Shown here one piece after another: positions 1-8,708 of a stretch of 64,000 bases of DNA. Positions within the stretch are counted from its first letter, which is position 1; each line of letters starts with the position of its first letter. The notes beneath the pieces are model-generated. The model worked only from the letters and a program-made list of their open reading frames with translations. It was not told the DNA's origin and searched no databases. Source of the stretch: Phycisphaerae bacterium. GTDB lineage: Bacteria > Planctomycetota > Phycisphaerae > Phycisphaerales > SM1A02. Both the position numbers and the translations under genes were made by a program. The stretch covers positions 1-64,000 of the forward strand of contig JAEUIU010000058.1 of NCBI GenBank assembly GCA_016795065.1. Reading direction: 5' to 3'.

Positions 1-1182
1 GAGGCGACGGCGGATCTCCTGCCGCGCATCCTCCGCGGATCCGCCAGCCTTCAGCAGGTTCGCCGCCAGGAATGGCGACAGGGCACGGCCCCGATCGCCC
101 GGGCGATTTTCGAGGGCGATCCCTTTCACCTTCCCAAGACCGAGACGCTCGAGCCCCCGGTGCTCTTCGTGAACAGCCACGTCACGTCGACCTTGACGAG
201 GGTGCGGACGCTTCGCTGGGAGACGCCGCAGGACATCGCTCCGGACATCACGCTTCGTTTCCTAAATGCCGGTCACGTGCTCGGTGCGGCGAGCGCCGAA
301 CTCACCTGTGGATCGGGCATCGACGAGTGCGTCGTGGTTTGCTCCGGCGACCTTGGGCCGCAACAGAACAGTCTGCTGGAATCGCCGGCTTCGCCGTTGC
401 GGGCGGACATCGTCGTGATCGAATCGACCAACGGCTTCGCTCCCAAGCACGGGCGCGTGAACGCCGAGGAACAGCTTGAGGCGATCCTCGCCGAGGCGGG
501 CCCGCGCGACGAGCGCATTCTCGTGCCGACCTTTGCGATCGGCCGGGCCCAACAGATTCTCCTTCGGCTCGGACACCTCGCCCGACGCAACGCGTTGCAC
601 GGGCTTGGGGTCTACCTCGACAGCGCGATGGCCGTGCGTGTCGCCGACCGCTTTCATCATCATCTCGATCACCTCGCCCCAGACGTCGCCGAGATGTTCG
701 CGCAAGGGATTTCGCCGCTGGAGTTCCCGTCGCTCCATCGGCTCACCACACGGAAACAGTCCCTCACGCTCACCGACATGCGACGCGGAAGCATCATCCT
801 GGCCGGGGCCGGCTTTTGTGATGCGGGACCGATTCTCCATCACCTCACCGCCGGGGTCGACCGCGAGGACTGTCGCGTGATCCTGGCCGGCTACCACCCG
901 CCGGGGTCCATCGGCGACGGTCTCCGCCGCGGGGCGAAACTGGTGGAGATCAACGGCAAGATCATCGAGGTCCAGTGCCGCGTCAGCGAGGTCGAGGGGC
1001 TGAGCGGCCACGGCGGCCGCGATGACCTGCTGGCCTGGCTGGCGGGCATCGGCCAGCGCCCGACGCGAGTGCTCCTCAATCACGGCACCGAGGCGTCACG
1101 GCTGGCCCTCGAGCACGCCATCCAGGAGCGGCTCGGCTTCTCCTGTGTGCGACCGCTGCCGGGCGAGCCGTACAGCCTCTGA
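1..1182 (+). CDS. MBL-fold beta-CASP/RMMBL nuclease, 5' end outside window
   Basis: The frame is open from the first base, so start codon and N terminus lie upstream; 393 residues are visible. It is the second half of a metallo-beta-lactamase fold with beta-CASP and RMMBL parts, the family of CPSF-like and RNase J-like zinc nucleases acting on RNA or, in some lineages, DNA. Visible markers are AGHVLGA from residue 90, SGDLG at 115, ESTNG at 141 where the family usually has ESTYG, PTFAIGRAQ at 176 (beta-CASP), and near the C terminus SGHGG and NHGTE (RMMBL). The HxHxDH zinc motif must be in the missing part. A methionine-type start at 160 is an internal GTG, not the true start. Substrate cannot be told from sequence. 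It is followed 31 bp later by an unrelated membrane protein. Confidence 0.85.
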   Translation, partial: EATADLLPRILRGSASLQQVRRQEWRQGTAPIARAIFEGDPFHLPKTETLEPPVLFVNSHVTSTLTRVRTLRWETPQDIAPDITLRFLNAGHVLGAASAELTCGSGIDECVVVCSGDLGPQQNSLLESPASPLRADIVVIESTNGFAPKHGRVNAEEQLEAILAEAGPRDERILVPTFAIGRAQQILLRLGHLARRNALHGLGVYLDSAMAVRVADRFHHHLDHLAPDVAEMFAQGISPLEFPSLHRLTTRKQSLTLTDMRRGSIILAGAGFCDAGPILHHLTAGVDREDCRVILAGYHPPGSIGDGLRRGAKLVEINGKIIEVQCRVSEVEGLSGHGGRDDLLAWLAGIGQRPTRVLLNHGTEASRLALEHAIQERLGFSCVRPLPGEPYSL

Positions 1183-1202
1183 GCGGTTTCGCCGGGAGCG
1201 CC

Positions 1203-1208
1203 CATAAT
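1203..1208 (+). promoter_or_regulatory. -10-like element of a probable leaderless promoter (CATAAT)
   Basis: CATAAT sits 5 bp before the ATG at 1214 and there is no Shine-Dalgarno between them. A transcript from it would begin at or next to the start codon. No clear -35 is seen. It is one of a series of such elements in this window. Confidence 0.4.
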
Positions 1209-1213
1209 GGGGC

Positions 1214-2530
1214 ATGCTCGCAGCCTGCCTCGTTCTCGCCGCGCTCCTCCTGGTGAACGGCATTTTGGCAATGTCGGAGCTGGCGATCATGACATCGCGG
1301 GCCTCACGCCTTGAGCGCGATGCCCGTCGCGGAAGCAAGGGGGCCGCCTCGGCCCTTGCCCTCGCCCGGGAGCCGACCCGCTTCCTCTCGACCGTGCAGG
1401 TCGGCATCACCCTGATCGGGATCTTCTCGGGCGCGTTCGGCGAGAAGGCCCTGGCCGCGCCGCTGCGCGAGATGTTAGGGACGTTCGAATCGATCAAGCC
1501 GATTGCCGACGAAATCTCCCTCGCGATCGTCGTCACCCTGATCACCTACGTCTCGCTTGTCTTCGGCGAACTAGTGCCGAAGCGGATCGCGATGGCCTAT
1601 CCCGAGAGCTCGGCCGCGATCATCGCCCAACCGCTTCAGCTCCTCTCGACGCTTGGGGCCATTCCCGTACGGCTCCTGAGCGCGTCGACCGATCTGGTCC
1701 TGCGACTGCTGCAGATCCGCCAGAAGCGCGATGACGTCAGCGAAGAGGACGTGAAGGCCCTGGTGGACCGGGCCGCGACCTCAGGGGCGCTCGAACCGGC
1801 CGAGCACGAGCTGTTCCAGCGGGCACTTGCCATCGGGGACCGCAAGGCGAAGGCCCTGATGGTGCCGCGCAACGATGTCGTCTGGATCGGCGAGTCGATG
1901 ACCACCGACGAGGTGCGCATCCTGCTCGGAACAAGTCCCTATTCGCACTTCCCGATCTGCCGCGACAGCTTCGACCAGTTGGTCGGCGTCGTCCACATCA
2001 AGGACCTCATCGCCTACGGCCTGCTCGGCGGCTCGAACTTCGTCGTCGCGACCGTCGCCCAACCGCCGATCTTCGTGCCCGATACGGCGCCGGCCCTCAA
2101 GATCCTCGAGATCTTTCAGGCGGAGCGCACCCACATCGCTTTCGTCGTGGACGAATACGGGTCGGTCGAGGGCATCGTCACCCTCAACGACATCATGCGC
2201 ACGCTGGTCGGCGACGTCGGCCGCCGCGGCGAGGACGCCGCCCCGCAGGCCGTCCGCCGCGCCGACGGATCGTGGCTCGTCGACAGCATGCTGCCCGTCA
2301 CCGATCTCATCAGGATTGCCGGACTACAGCTCGAGCACGACCACGCCCAGAGCGACGTCTCGACCGTCGGCGGCCTGGTCATCCACCTCGCGGGTCGCAT
2401 CCCCGAGGTCGGGGCGATCGTCTCGTGGGAAGGCCTGCGTTTCGAGGTGGTCGACATGGACGGCCACCGCATCGACCAGGTGCTGGTGTCGCGCGAGGCG
2501 ACGGGCGAAAGTGAGTCAGGCGCTGACTAA
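1214..2530 (+). CDS. CNNM/HlyC/CorC-type membrane protein (DUF21 + CBS pair)
   Basis: A 438-residue integral membrane protein of the hemolysin-C/CorC/CNNM family, whose members are linked to Mg/Co efflux or divalent-cation homeostasis; 'hemolysin' is a historical name. Order: DUF21 membrane domain with hydrophobic segments in the first ~150 residues (including ITYVSLVFGELVPKR, a family hallmark), then two CBS domains (about 217-265 and 276-335, with SHFPICR and IAFVVDEYGSVEGIVTLND), then a CorC_HlyC domain (about 345-425). Length and order are normal for the family. The start is set by ATG at 1214 just behind a CATAAT element. It converges on the superoxide dismutase gene with 8 bp between stops. 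Confidence 0.9.
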   Translation: MLAACLVLAALLLVNGILAMSELAIMTSRASRLERDARRGSKGAASALALAREPTRFLSTVQVGITLIGIFSGAFGEKALAAPLREMLGTFESIKPIADEISLAIVVTLITYVSLVFGELVPKRIAMAYPESSAAIIAQPLQLLSTLGAIPVRLLSASTDLVLRLLQIRQKRDDVSEEDVKALVDRAATSGALEPAEHELFQRALAIGDRKAKALMVPRNDVVWIGESMTTDEVRILLGTSPYSHFPICRDSFDQLVGVVHIKDLIAYGLLGGSNFVVATVAQPPIFVPDTAPALKILEIFQAERTHIAFVVDEYGSVEGIVTLNDIMRTLVGDVGRRGEDAAPQAVRRADGSWLVDSMLPVTDLIRIAGLQLEHDHAQSDVSTVGGLVIHLAGRIPEVGAIVSWEGLRFEVVDMDGHRIDQVLVSREATGESESGAD

Positions 2531-2538
2531 CGATTCGC

Positions 2539-3360
<822 letters not shown>

Positions 3361-3369
3361 GGCGGGACG

Positions 3370-3375
3370 AGTGTA
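3370..3375 (-). promoter_or_regulatory. -10-like TACACT before the SOD gene
   Basis: On the minus strand TACACT ends 9 bp before the ATG at 3360, with no Shine-Dalgarno in between. It is consistent with a leaderless or near-leaderless transcript and supports the 3360 start over 3381. Confidence 0.4.
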
Positions 3376-3609
3376 GTTCATCGGTTCCGCATAACCACCC
3401 ACCCCACCCCGCCTTCCGCCCCTGAAACTGAAGGCCGAAAGAAATTTGAACAGCCCGCGCCCAGATTCGCGAACCGACCTTCCGTCCCTTCGTAGTGCAC
3501 CCGGAACAACGCCCGGCGGCCTGCCACCACCCGCCCGAAACGAACTCTCTCTCTCAGACCCTCGATTCCTTCCTGACTGACTTTCCCGATGGGACCCGAG
3601 ACACCGGCG

Positions 3610-3635
3610 ATCGCCCGAGCACCCGCTCGGGCGAT
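3610..3635 (+). other. Perfect 11-bp stem-loop
   Basis: ATCGCCCGAGC pairs perfectly with GCTCGGGCGAT around an ACCC loop. The tail (TGTCGTTGTC) is only moderately T-rich, so it is a weak terminator at best; it could be the 3' end of a small RNA read on the plus strand. Confidence 0.4.
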
Positions 3636-3886
3636 TGTCGTTGTCAAGGCCTCCAACGACTGGTGACAATCCCGCAATTCAAAGGCCTCGAACAACCGTG
3701 TCGGGGAGGGAGATGCCCCCAACCCATTCGCATCCGCTGGTTTGGCGAATTCTCCTGAACCGCCGCACACCCTCTGCGTATTCACTGGTGAGGTGAGCGA
3801 ACAGGCCTCGGCTGACCTGAGGATCGCCAACCACCTCTGACCGCATCTTCTCCTCTCTCTCCTGACAGCTCCTCAAAAGCCGACGC

Positions 3887-3920
3887 ACGCCCGGACCACA
3901 GGTTCGGGCGTTGCTGTTTT
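3887..3920 (+). terminator. Candidate intrinsic terminator
   Basis: ACGCCCGGACC and GGTTCGGGCGT form an 11-bp stem (one G-T pair) around ACA, followed on the plus strand by TGCTGTTTT. No protein gene reads into it from the plus side, so if real on this strand it would end a small RNA. Read on the minus strand it lies just downstream of the lipoprotein gene ending at 3944 and is followed by CTTTTG after about 6 bases, so it may terminate that gene instead. Confidence 0.45.
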
Positions 3921-3943
3921 CCGGCGGAGCCTTCGGAAACTGC

Positions 3944-4363
3944 TCAGCGAATCTGGTCGCGCACGCGCACCACCGTCACGCGCCAGGCAGAGGTGCCGCT
4001 CGGACCGGCGATGAAGCGAAGCGAGGACTGCTCGCCCTCGATCTCGTCCTTCGGGGCGTCATAACGCGGGGTGCGGGCCGGCGGGAACCAATACCGCTCG
4101 GTCTCTCCATCGAAGGTGATGAAGAGGTCGGCGCCACTCCACCCCGGCACCAGAATGACCGCTTCGCCGCGCCCGTCAGTCGTGCCGCAGGCGGTGGGAT
4201 GGCTCACATCATGGGCGCCATCGCGGGCCTCGACCGTCGCACCTTCAACTGCGGTTCCGTGCGCGCGATCGTGCACGCTGACCAGGTATGACGCGGTGTG
4301 CCGGTTCGCACAGCCGGTGAGTGTGGCCGCCAAGGCAACGAGAGAGAGCGCAAGGGACTTCAT
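3944..4363 (-). CDS. Small lipoprotein, unknown function
   Basis: A 139-residue predicted lipoprotein: signal MKSLALSLVALAATLTGC with lipobox LTGC (Cys18), so it is probably anchored to a membrane after export. The mature part contains VSVHDRAHGTAVEGATVEA and TDGRGEAVILVPG, which looks like a small beta-sandwich of the carboxypeptidase-regulatory/Ig-like kind, ending in a basic tail. No catalytic motif is visible. A longer upstream reading (to 4537) overlaps the neighbouring transporter gene and lacks a signal peptide, so the ATG at 4363 is chosen; TATCCT lies 9 bp before it. I do not recognise a specific family. Confidence 0.75.
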   Translation of the reverse strand: MKSLALSLVALAATLTGCANRHTASYLVSVHDRAHGTAVEGATVEARDGAHDVSHPTACGTTDGRGEAVILVPGWSGADLFITFDGETERYWFPPARTPRYDAPKDEIEGEQSSLRFIAGPSGTSAWRVTVVRVRDQIR

Positions 4364-4372
4364 CGCATCGAC

Positions 4373-4378
4373 AGGATA
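4373..4378 (-). promoter_or_regulatory. -10-like TATCCT before the lipoprotein gene
   Basis: Minus-strand TATCCT ends 9 bp before ATG 4363; no Shine-Dalgarno intervenes. Member of the leaderless-type series. It lies in the 25-bp gap downstream of the transporter gene. Confidence 0.4.
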
Positions 4379-4388
4379 CCGCAGGCGG

Positions 4389-5765
4389 TCACTCTTCCAC
4401 GAAGTCGAGCGATGTCCCGAACGTCTCCCGAAGAGAAAGGCAGGCCGCAAGGGCGATGGCGAGGACGATCGCTCCCACCACCGCCGCCGCCTGCCAAGTG
4501 CCGAGGTACGGCTCAAGCGAGGTCCATAGGAGGGCACTCCCCGCCGCTCCGATCCATCGCACGAAGTTGGGCGCGGTCGTGGCCGCGGTCGCCCGCAGGT
4601 TGGTGCCGAACTGTTCAGCCGCCATGGTGACGAAGACCGCCCAATAGCCGATCGAGATGCCCAAGGCGAGGAACAGGAGGTTCGAGACGATGAGCGGGCG
4701 CGGCACCAGGACGAATTGAAGCGCCACTGCGATGGCGGTGAGAATATGGAACGTGATAACCGCCCAACGGCGCGAACGTAGCCACTGGCTTAACAGTCCG
4801 CTGCCGAGGTCGCCGATCGCCAGTCCGACATAGCACCACATGATCGCGTCGGCCGGGGCGACGGTGGCTTCGCCTAACTGGAGGTCGCGCCCGATGTCGC
4901 GGGAGTACTTCACCAGGACGCCGACGGCGTACCAGATGGGAAGGCCGATCGCGACCACGGCGAGGTAGCGCCTGAAGCGAGTCCAGGAGCTGACCAGTTT
5001 CCAGAAGTGCCCACGGCCCACGGCCTCAGATCGCACGGCGTTGAAGAGACCGCTCTCGACCACGCCGACGCGCAAGAAGAGAAGGGCCAACCCGAGCCCG
5101 CCCCCGATGAGGTACGCCGTGCGCCAATGGCAATACTTCGAGATCACGGCGGCGAACACCGCACCGAGGACGCCGACGCTGGCCACGATGGTCGTGCCGA
5201 TGCCGCGTTTCTCGCGGCCCATGAGTTCGGCCACGAGCGTGACGCCCGCCCCAAGCTCACCCGCCAGTCCGAATCCGGCGATGAAGCGCAGGACCTCATA
5301 TTGCCGGATGGCGCTTCCGAGCCCGACCGTGTTCAGGAAACCGAGAGCCGAGTTCGGAGGCACGTCCGCGACGAAGGCGTTGAGCAGGTTGGCCGTCGAA
5401 TAGCAGAGGATCGAGCCGAAGAGGACCGAGAGTCGACCCCGAAGGTCACCGATCACCCCCCATACCAATCCGCCAACCATCAGCCCGGTCATCTGAAGAT
5501 AGTTGTCGAGATAGACCCCGAGCTTGAGCCGCTGTTGGTCGTCGGCGAAACCAAGGTCAAGGAGGCTCTTGTCTCGAACGATGGCAAAGAGAAGAAGGTC
5601 GAAGATGTCGACGAAGTAACCCAGCGCCGCGACCGTTACCGCGAGGATGACGGCTCGATTGAGCGTGCGACGGTCAGCGTCACCTGGACCTCCAACCGCA
5701 ACAGGAAGCGGCCCGTTGGGGTGGACGCCCGCCTTGGATTCCCCGCTCGATGAGCCTTCGGACAT
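4389..5765 (-). CDS. MFS transporter
   Basis: A 458-residue inner-membrane secondary transporter of the major facilitator superfamily. After a hydrophilic N-terminal ~35 residues come about 12 hydrophobic segments, beginning RAVILAVTVAALGYFVDIFD. The loop GDLRGRLSVLF between TM2 and TM3 matches the MFS G-D-x-x-G-R motif, and RFIAGFGLAGELGAG in TM4 with GREKRG is the pattern seen in metabolite:H+ symporters. Substrate is not predictable. The longer reading from 5912 is Arg/Ser-rich and unlike membrane protein, so ATG 5765 is used. A divergent pseudopilin gene begins 116 bp away. Confidence 0.85.
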   Translation of the reverse strand: MSEGSSSGESKAGVHPNGPLPVAVGGPGDADRRTLNRAVILAVTVAALGYFVDIFDLLLFAIVRDKSLLDLGFADDQQRLKLGVYLDNYLQMTGLMVGGLVWGVIGDLRGRLSVLFGSILCYSTANLLNAFVADVPPNSALGFLNTVGLGSAIRQYEVLRFIAGFGLAGELGAGVTLVAELMGREKRGIGTTIVASVGVLGAVFAAVISKYCHWRTAYLIGGGLGLALLFLRVGVVESGLFNAVRSEAVGRGHFWKLVSSWTRFRRYLAVVAIGLPIWYAVGVLVKYSRDIGRDLQLGEATVAPADAIMWCYVGLAIGDLGSGLLSQWLRSRRWAVITFHILTAIAVALQFVLVPRPLIVSNLLFLALGISIGYWAVFVTMAAEQFGTNLRATAATTAPNFVRWIGAAGSALLWTSLEPYLGTWQAAAVVGAIVLAIALAACLSLRETFGTSLDFVEE

Positions 5766-5881
5766 GGGCGGCAGTGTGAGGGAACGCGAGCGTCGAGGCA
5801 AGGGAGCTCCCGATGCGGAGCCGAGGATTTGCCGCGCGCGTTGGCGGCATCGTCCAGTACCATCGCGTGCGGAGGTCTTGC

Positions 5882-6718
5882 ATGATTCGAAACGGCGCCG
5901 CCGACCGCGCACGCGGGGGCTTCACGATGGTCGAACTGTTGGTCGTCATTGCGATCATCGTTTTGATCATTTCGCTTCTCTTCGTCGTGGGGCAGCCCCT
6001 TCGTCAGACATCGCTGCGCACGAAGTGTCTTGTCCATCAGCGCACCATCGCCTTGGCCTGCCAGGTGTACGCGACCGACAACAACGGTCGCTATGCCAGC
6101 CCGCGCACTGACACGCTCGCCCCCGAGGGCGGCATGGGCAAGGTCCCGCACTGCTGGGTGAACTGCACTCAGACGGCCGGCACGCTCATCAACAACGTCG
6201 AACAGAAAGGCTCGATGGAAAAGGGTGCGCTGTGGGCCTACATGAACAACAACTACGAGGCCTATCGGTCACCGCTCGACCCGACCAACCGGGTCCGTTC
6301 CTATTCGCTCAGCTCCTATGTCGGTGTCGGCGGTTGCGACCCAAATCCATCGAACAAGAAATGTGACGACCTCTACACCTACGGCTTCAAGACGATGAGT
6401 AGCTCGATGGTGCGGCAGCCATCAGCGTCGATGATGGTGATTGCCGAAGAGGACGCCCCGGGCTACAACCGTCACGGCTGGGTGCTTGAGTGCTTCAACT
6501 CGCCGAGCACCTACCGGTGGGTCGACCTCCCCTCGTTCTGGGACGGCAACCGCATCAACATCGCGATGATGGACGGCTCAACCAAGAGCCTGAATATCCT
6601 CTCTCCCAAGCTCATCAAGGCGATGCAGTCCTTCGGCAACAACTATGTCGAGCCGTCACCTGCACCGGCCTACCGCGTGATGCGCCAGTACATGCTGCCA
6701 GGCAGCGTGCCATTCTGA
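5882..6718 (+). CDS. Prepilin-type (type II pseudopilin-like) secreted protein
   Basis: 278 residues. The N terminus has a class III prepilin signal: basic leader, then GFTMVELLVVIAIIVLII, cleaved after Gly13 by a prepilin peptidase, with Glu at +5 and a hydrophobic assembly helix. The rest is a secreted domain with cysteine pairs and, near the C terminus, INIAMMDGSTKSL, the DG segment typical of the planctomycete DUF1559-like group that is massively expanded in this phylum. Role of the family is unknown; pseudopilus or surface-fibre component is inference. GGAGG at 5871-5875 fixes the start at ATG 5882. No type II secretion genes are adjacent. Confidence 0.85.
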   Translation: MIRNGAADRARGGFTMVELLVVIAIIVLIISLLFVVGQPLRQTSLRTKCLVHQRTIALACQVYATDNNGRYASPRTDTLAPEGGMGKVPHCWVNCTQTAGTLINNVEQKGSMEKGALWAYMNNNYEAYRSPLDPTNRVRSYSLSSYVGVGGCDPNPSNKKCDDLYTYGFKTMSSSMVRQPSASMMVIAEEDAPGYNRHGWVLECFNSPSTYRWVDLPSFWDGNRINIAMMDGSTKSLNILSPKLIKAMQSFGNNYVEPSPAPAYRVMRQYMLPGSVPF

Positions 6719-6755
6719 GTGGTCACGAGAGCTCGCGGTCAGTTCCCATGCGCCA

Positions 6756-7181
6756 TTAGCCGTCGGGAAACGCCTTGAGCTGCTCTTCGTTGTAGATCTG
6801 TTGCAGGACTTCAGGCGCTTCGTTCGGGAAGTTCGCCTCGATGAATGCGTTGCACTCAGCCGCCAGCCGATCGGTTTCGCCTCGCAACGCGCCGTGCCGA
6901 TCGAGGTCCTCCGGTGAGAGCGGCCGCGAGCCGTTGGCGGTTGCCTTCTGATAGAAATCACCGAGACGCTTGGTCGCGTCGAACTGGGCACGCAAGAGCA
7001 TTCGGTACGCTTCGAACTGCGGCTCCTGGGCTCTGGCCTTTGCTTCGGGAGGGATCGGACGCAAAGGCGGAGCAAGCTCTTCGGCCTGGCCCGGACCATC
7101 GCCGCATCCGCCAAGGACAAGGCACATCGTCCCCATGGTCATCGCCACCCCGACCGCCATCCGAATTCCGTTGCGTTGCAT
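6756..7181 (-). CDS. Small lipoprotein, helical
   Basis: 141 residues. Signal peptide MAVGVAMTMGTMCLVLGGC (from Met8) with lipobox LGGC; a start at Met8 is possible but Met1 is preceded at 6 bp by TATCGT. The mature part is hydrophilic and mostly helical, rich in Glu, Ala and Arg, for example RMLLRAQFDATKRLGDFYQK. No known domain recognised. It stands alone between convergent and co-directional neighbours, 68 bp downstream of the astB reading direction start region is unrelated. Function unknown. Confidence 0.7.
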   Translation of the reverse strand: MQRNGIRMAVGVAMTMGTMCLVLGGCGDGPGQAEELAPPLRPIPPEAKARAQEPQFEAYRMLLRAQFDATKRLGDFYQKATANGSRPLSPEDLDRHGALRGETDRLAAECNAFIEANFPNEAPEVLQQIYNEEQLKAFPDG

Positions 7182-7187
7182 GACCAG

Positions 7188-7193
7188 ACGATA
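7188..7193 (-). promoter_or_regulatory. -10-like TATCGT before the helical lipoprotein
   Basis: Minus-strand TATCGT ends 6 bp before ATG 7181 with no Shine-Dalgarno between; leaderless-type arrangement. Confidence 0.4.
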
Positions 7194-7249
7194 ACGATTC
7201 GTCCGCGAAAACCGAAGATATCTCGCTCAGGTCTTCGCCGACCGGATCG

Positions 7250-8644
7250 TCATCGCTGGAAATCGTAAATCGACCCGAGCCCGAGGATACGGGTGAGTTC
7301 GTCCAACGCCGTGCGCGACTCCTCGAGCAGCCGCGGGTCGGCGAGTTCGCTCGGCCTCAGCTCGGTTCGATAGTGTCGATCCGCCCAGGCATCGAGCTGG
7401 CGGTGGAGATCGGGTGAGTAGAACGCACTCCTGTTGGCTGTGGCAATTTCCGAGTCGGTGAGCTGCACGCGAAGCCTCAGACAGGCAGGGCCTCCGCCGT
7501 TTCGCATGCTCTCCCGAAGATGCATGAAATGCACAGCACGAATCGGATTCGTCGGATCCGACACGATGCGGTCCAGTGCCGCCGAAACGGCCGGCTCCTC
7601 CTGCGACTCGGTCGGGGCGACGATGACCATGCCGCCGCCGCTGGACTCGGGAATCGACAGGAGCTGCGAATTGAAGAGGTATGACTTCACCGCCTGCTCG
7701 ACACCCACATCGCTCGCCCGCACGGTCACGACCACGAGATGGGGGACGCGCTGGCGAAGGGCCTCGATGGTGCCGGCCTGATCGGCGAAGGCGAGCTCGT
7801 GGGCAAGCAGCACATTGCCGTTGCCGACACTGATCACGTCATTGTGAAAAACGCCTGCGTCGATCGACTCGGATCGCTGTCGGGCGAACACGCAGGAGGC
7901 CGGATCCAGCCGATGCAATCGGGCGACGGCCTGCGACGCCAAGAGCGTCTGCCGGGCCGGGAACCGCTTCGGCATCTCGCTCTCGCGCTCGCTTCGGCCG
8001 TAGACGAAGAAATGCACGCCGCGCCCGCCGTGACCGACGAGCCGCGTGTGATTCGCCGCTCCCTCATCACCGAAGGCATCGGCCGAGGGAAGCGGCGCGT
8101 GATGGACGAAGCGTTCTGGATCCCGGAAGATCGCCTGGAGGGCGCGCCCGGTCACGCTCGGCTCGATCGAGCGGTGGAACATCGACCGCAGGTTGGCGGG
8201 CGTGAAGTGCACCTTGCCGTCGGCCGCATCGCAGGAGGGCGCGACGGTCGCGGCGTTCGCGGTCCACATCGCCGATGCGCTACAGGTCCGGGCGAGGAGG
8301 AGGAAATCCTCGGCCGCGGCCTTCGCGATCACCTCCGCGTCACTCCCGCCAAAGCCAAGCGACCTCAGTGTCGGCAGGTGAGGCCGCTCATGCGGCGGAA
8401 GAAACCCCTGCGGAATGCCCAACGACGCGACGAACGCCGCCTTGGCGATTCCCTGTTTCACTGCCTCGCGCGGCGCCGAGACACTGCCTTCATTGGACGT
8501 GCTGGCGACGTTGCCGAATGAGAGGCCGGCATAGTTGTGCGTCGGACCGACGATGCCGTCGAAGTTCGCCTCGCTGAGCGTCGGACGCGCACTTTCCGAT
8601 GTGGACCCAGCTTTGGTCAGGGGTTCAGGCGTGGACTCAGGCAT
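7250..8644 (-). CDS. astB: N-succinylarginine dihydrolase
   Basis: Hydrolyses N2-succinylarginine to N2-succinylornithine, 2 NH3 and CO2, second step of the arginine succinyltransferase (AST) pathway; cytoplasmic. 464 residues, close to the E. coli enzyme. Hallmarks: ANFDGIVGPTHNYAGLSFG at the N terminus, PPHERP, GDEGAANHTRL, GVFHNDVI (catalytic His region) and NGGGPACLRLR with the catalytic Cys at about 388. A GAGGAGA Shine-Dalgarno precedes ATG 8644. The other AST genes are not in the window; the gene lies 64 bp downstream of an aldo/keto reductase on the same strand and may share its transcript. Confidence 0.95.
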   Translation of the reverse strand: MPESTPEPLTKAGSTSESARPTLSEANFDGIVGPTHNYAGLSFGNVASTSNEGSVSAPREAVKQGIAKAAFVASLGIPQGFLPPHERPHLPTLRSLGFGGSDAEVIAKAAAEDFLLLARTCSASAMWTANAATVAPSCDAADGKVHFTPANLRSMFHRSIEPSVTGRALQAIFRDPERFVHHAPLPSADAFGDEGAANHTRLVGHGGRGVHFFVYGRSERESEMPKRFPARQTLLASQAVARLHRLDPASCVFARQRSESIDAGVFHNDVISVGNGNVLLAHELAFADQAGTIEALRQRVPHLVVVTVRASDVGVEQAVKSYLFNSQLLSIPESSGGGMVIVAPTESQEEPAVSAALDRIVSDPTNPIRAVHFMHLRESMRNGGGPACLRLRVQLTDSEIATANRSAFYSPDLHRQLDAWADRHYRTELRPSELADPRLLEESRTALDELTRILGLGSIYDFQR

Positions 8645-8708
8645 GGGTCTCCTCGGATCTCTGCATCGACCTCAGCATCGGCAGGAAGTCTAACGGTTTG
8701 CCCGCCCA

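Larger units (their letters stand above)
3382..3943. other. Gene-free stretch with two GC-rich hairpins
   Basis: About 560 bp between the SOD gene and a lipoprotein gene. Open frames here are short, Arg/Pro/Ser-rich and unrecognisable, so I call none. It holds two stem-loops (3610-3635 and 3887-3911), each preceded by a CT-rich tract (about 3544-3557 and 3846-3864). Confidence 0.6.

Noticed and set aside
1214-2530. Haemolysin toxin
   Set aside because: DUF21-CBS-CorC architecture indicates cation homeostasis; the haemolysin label is historical.
3381-3669. N-terminal extension of the superoxide dismutase to 3669
   Set aside because: The extension is Arg/Gly/Ser-rich, precedes the Tat signal and would bury it; ATG 3360 explains signal and promoter.
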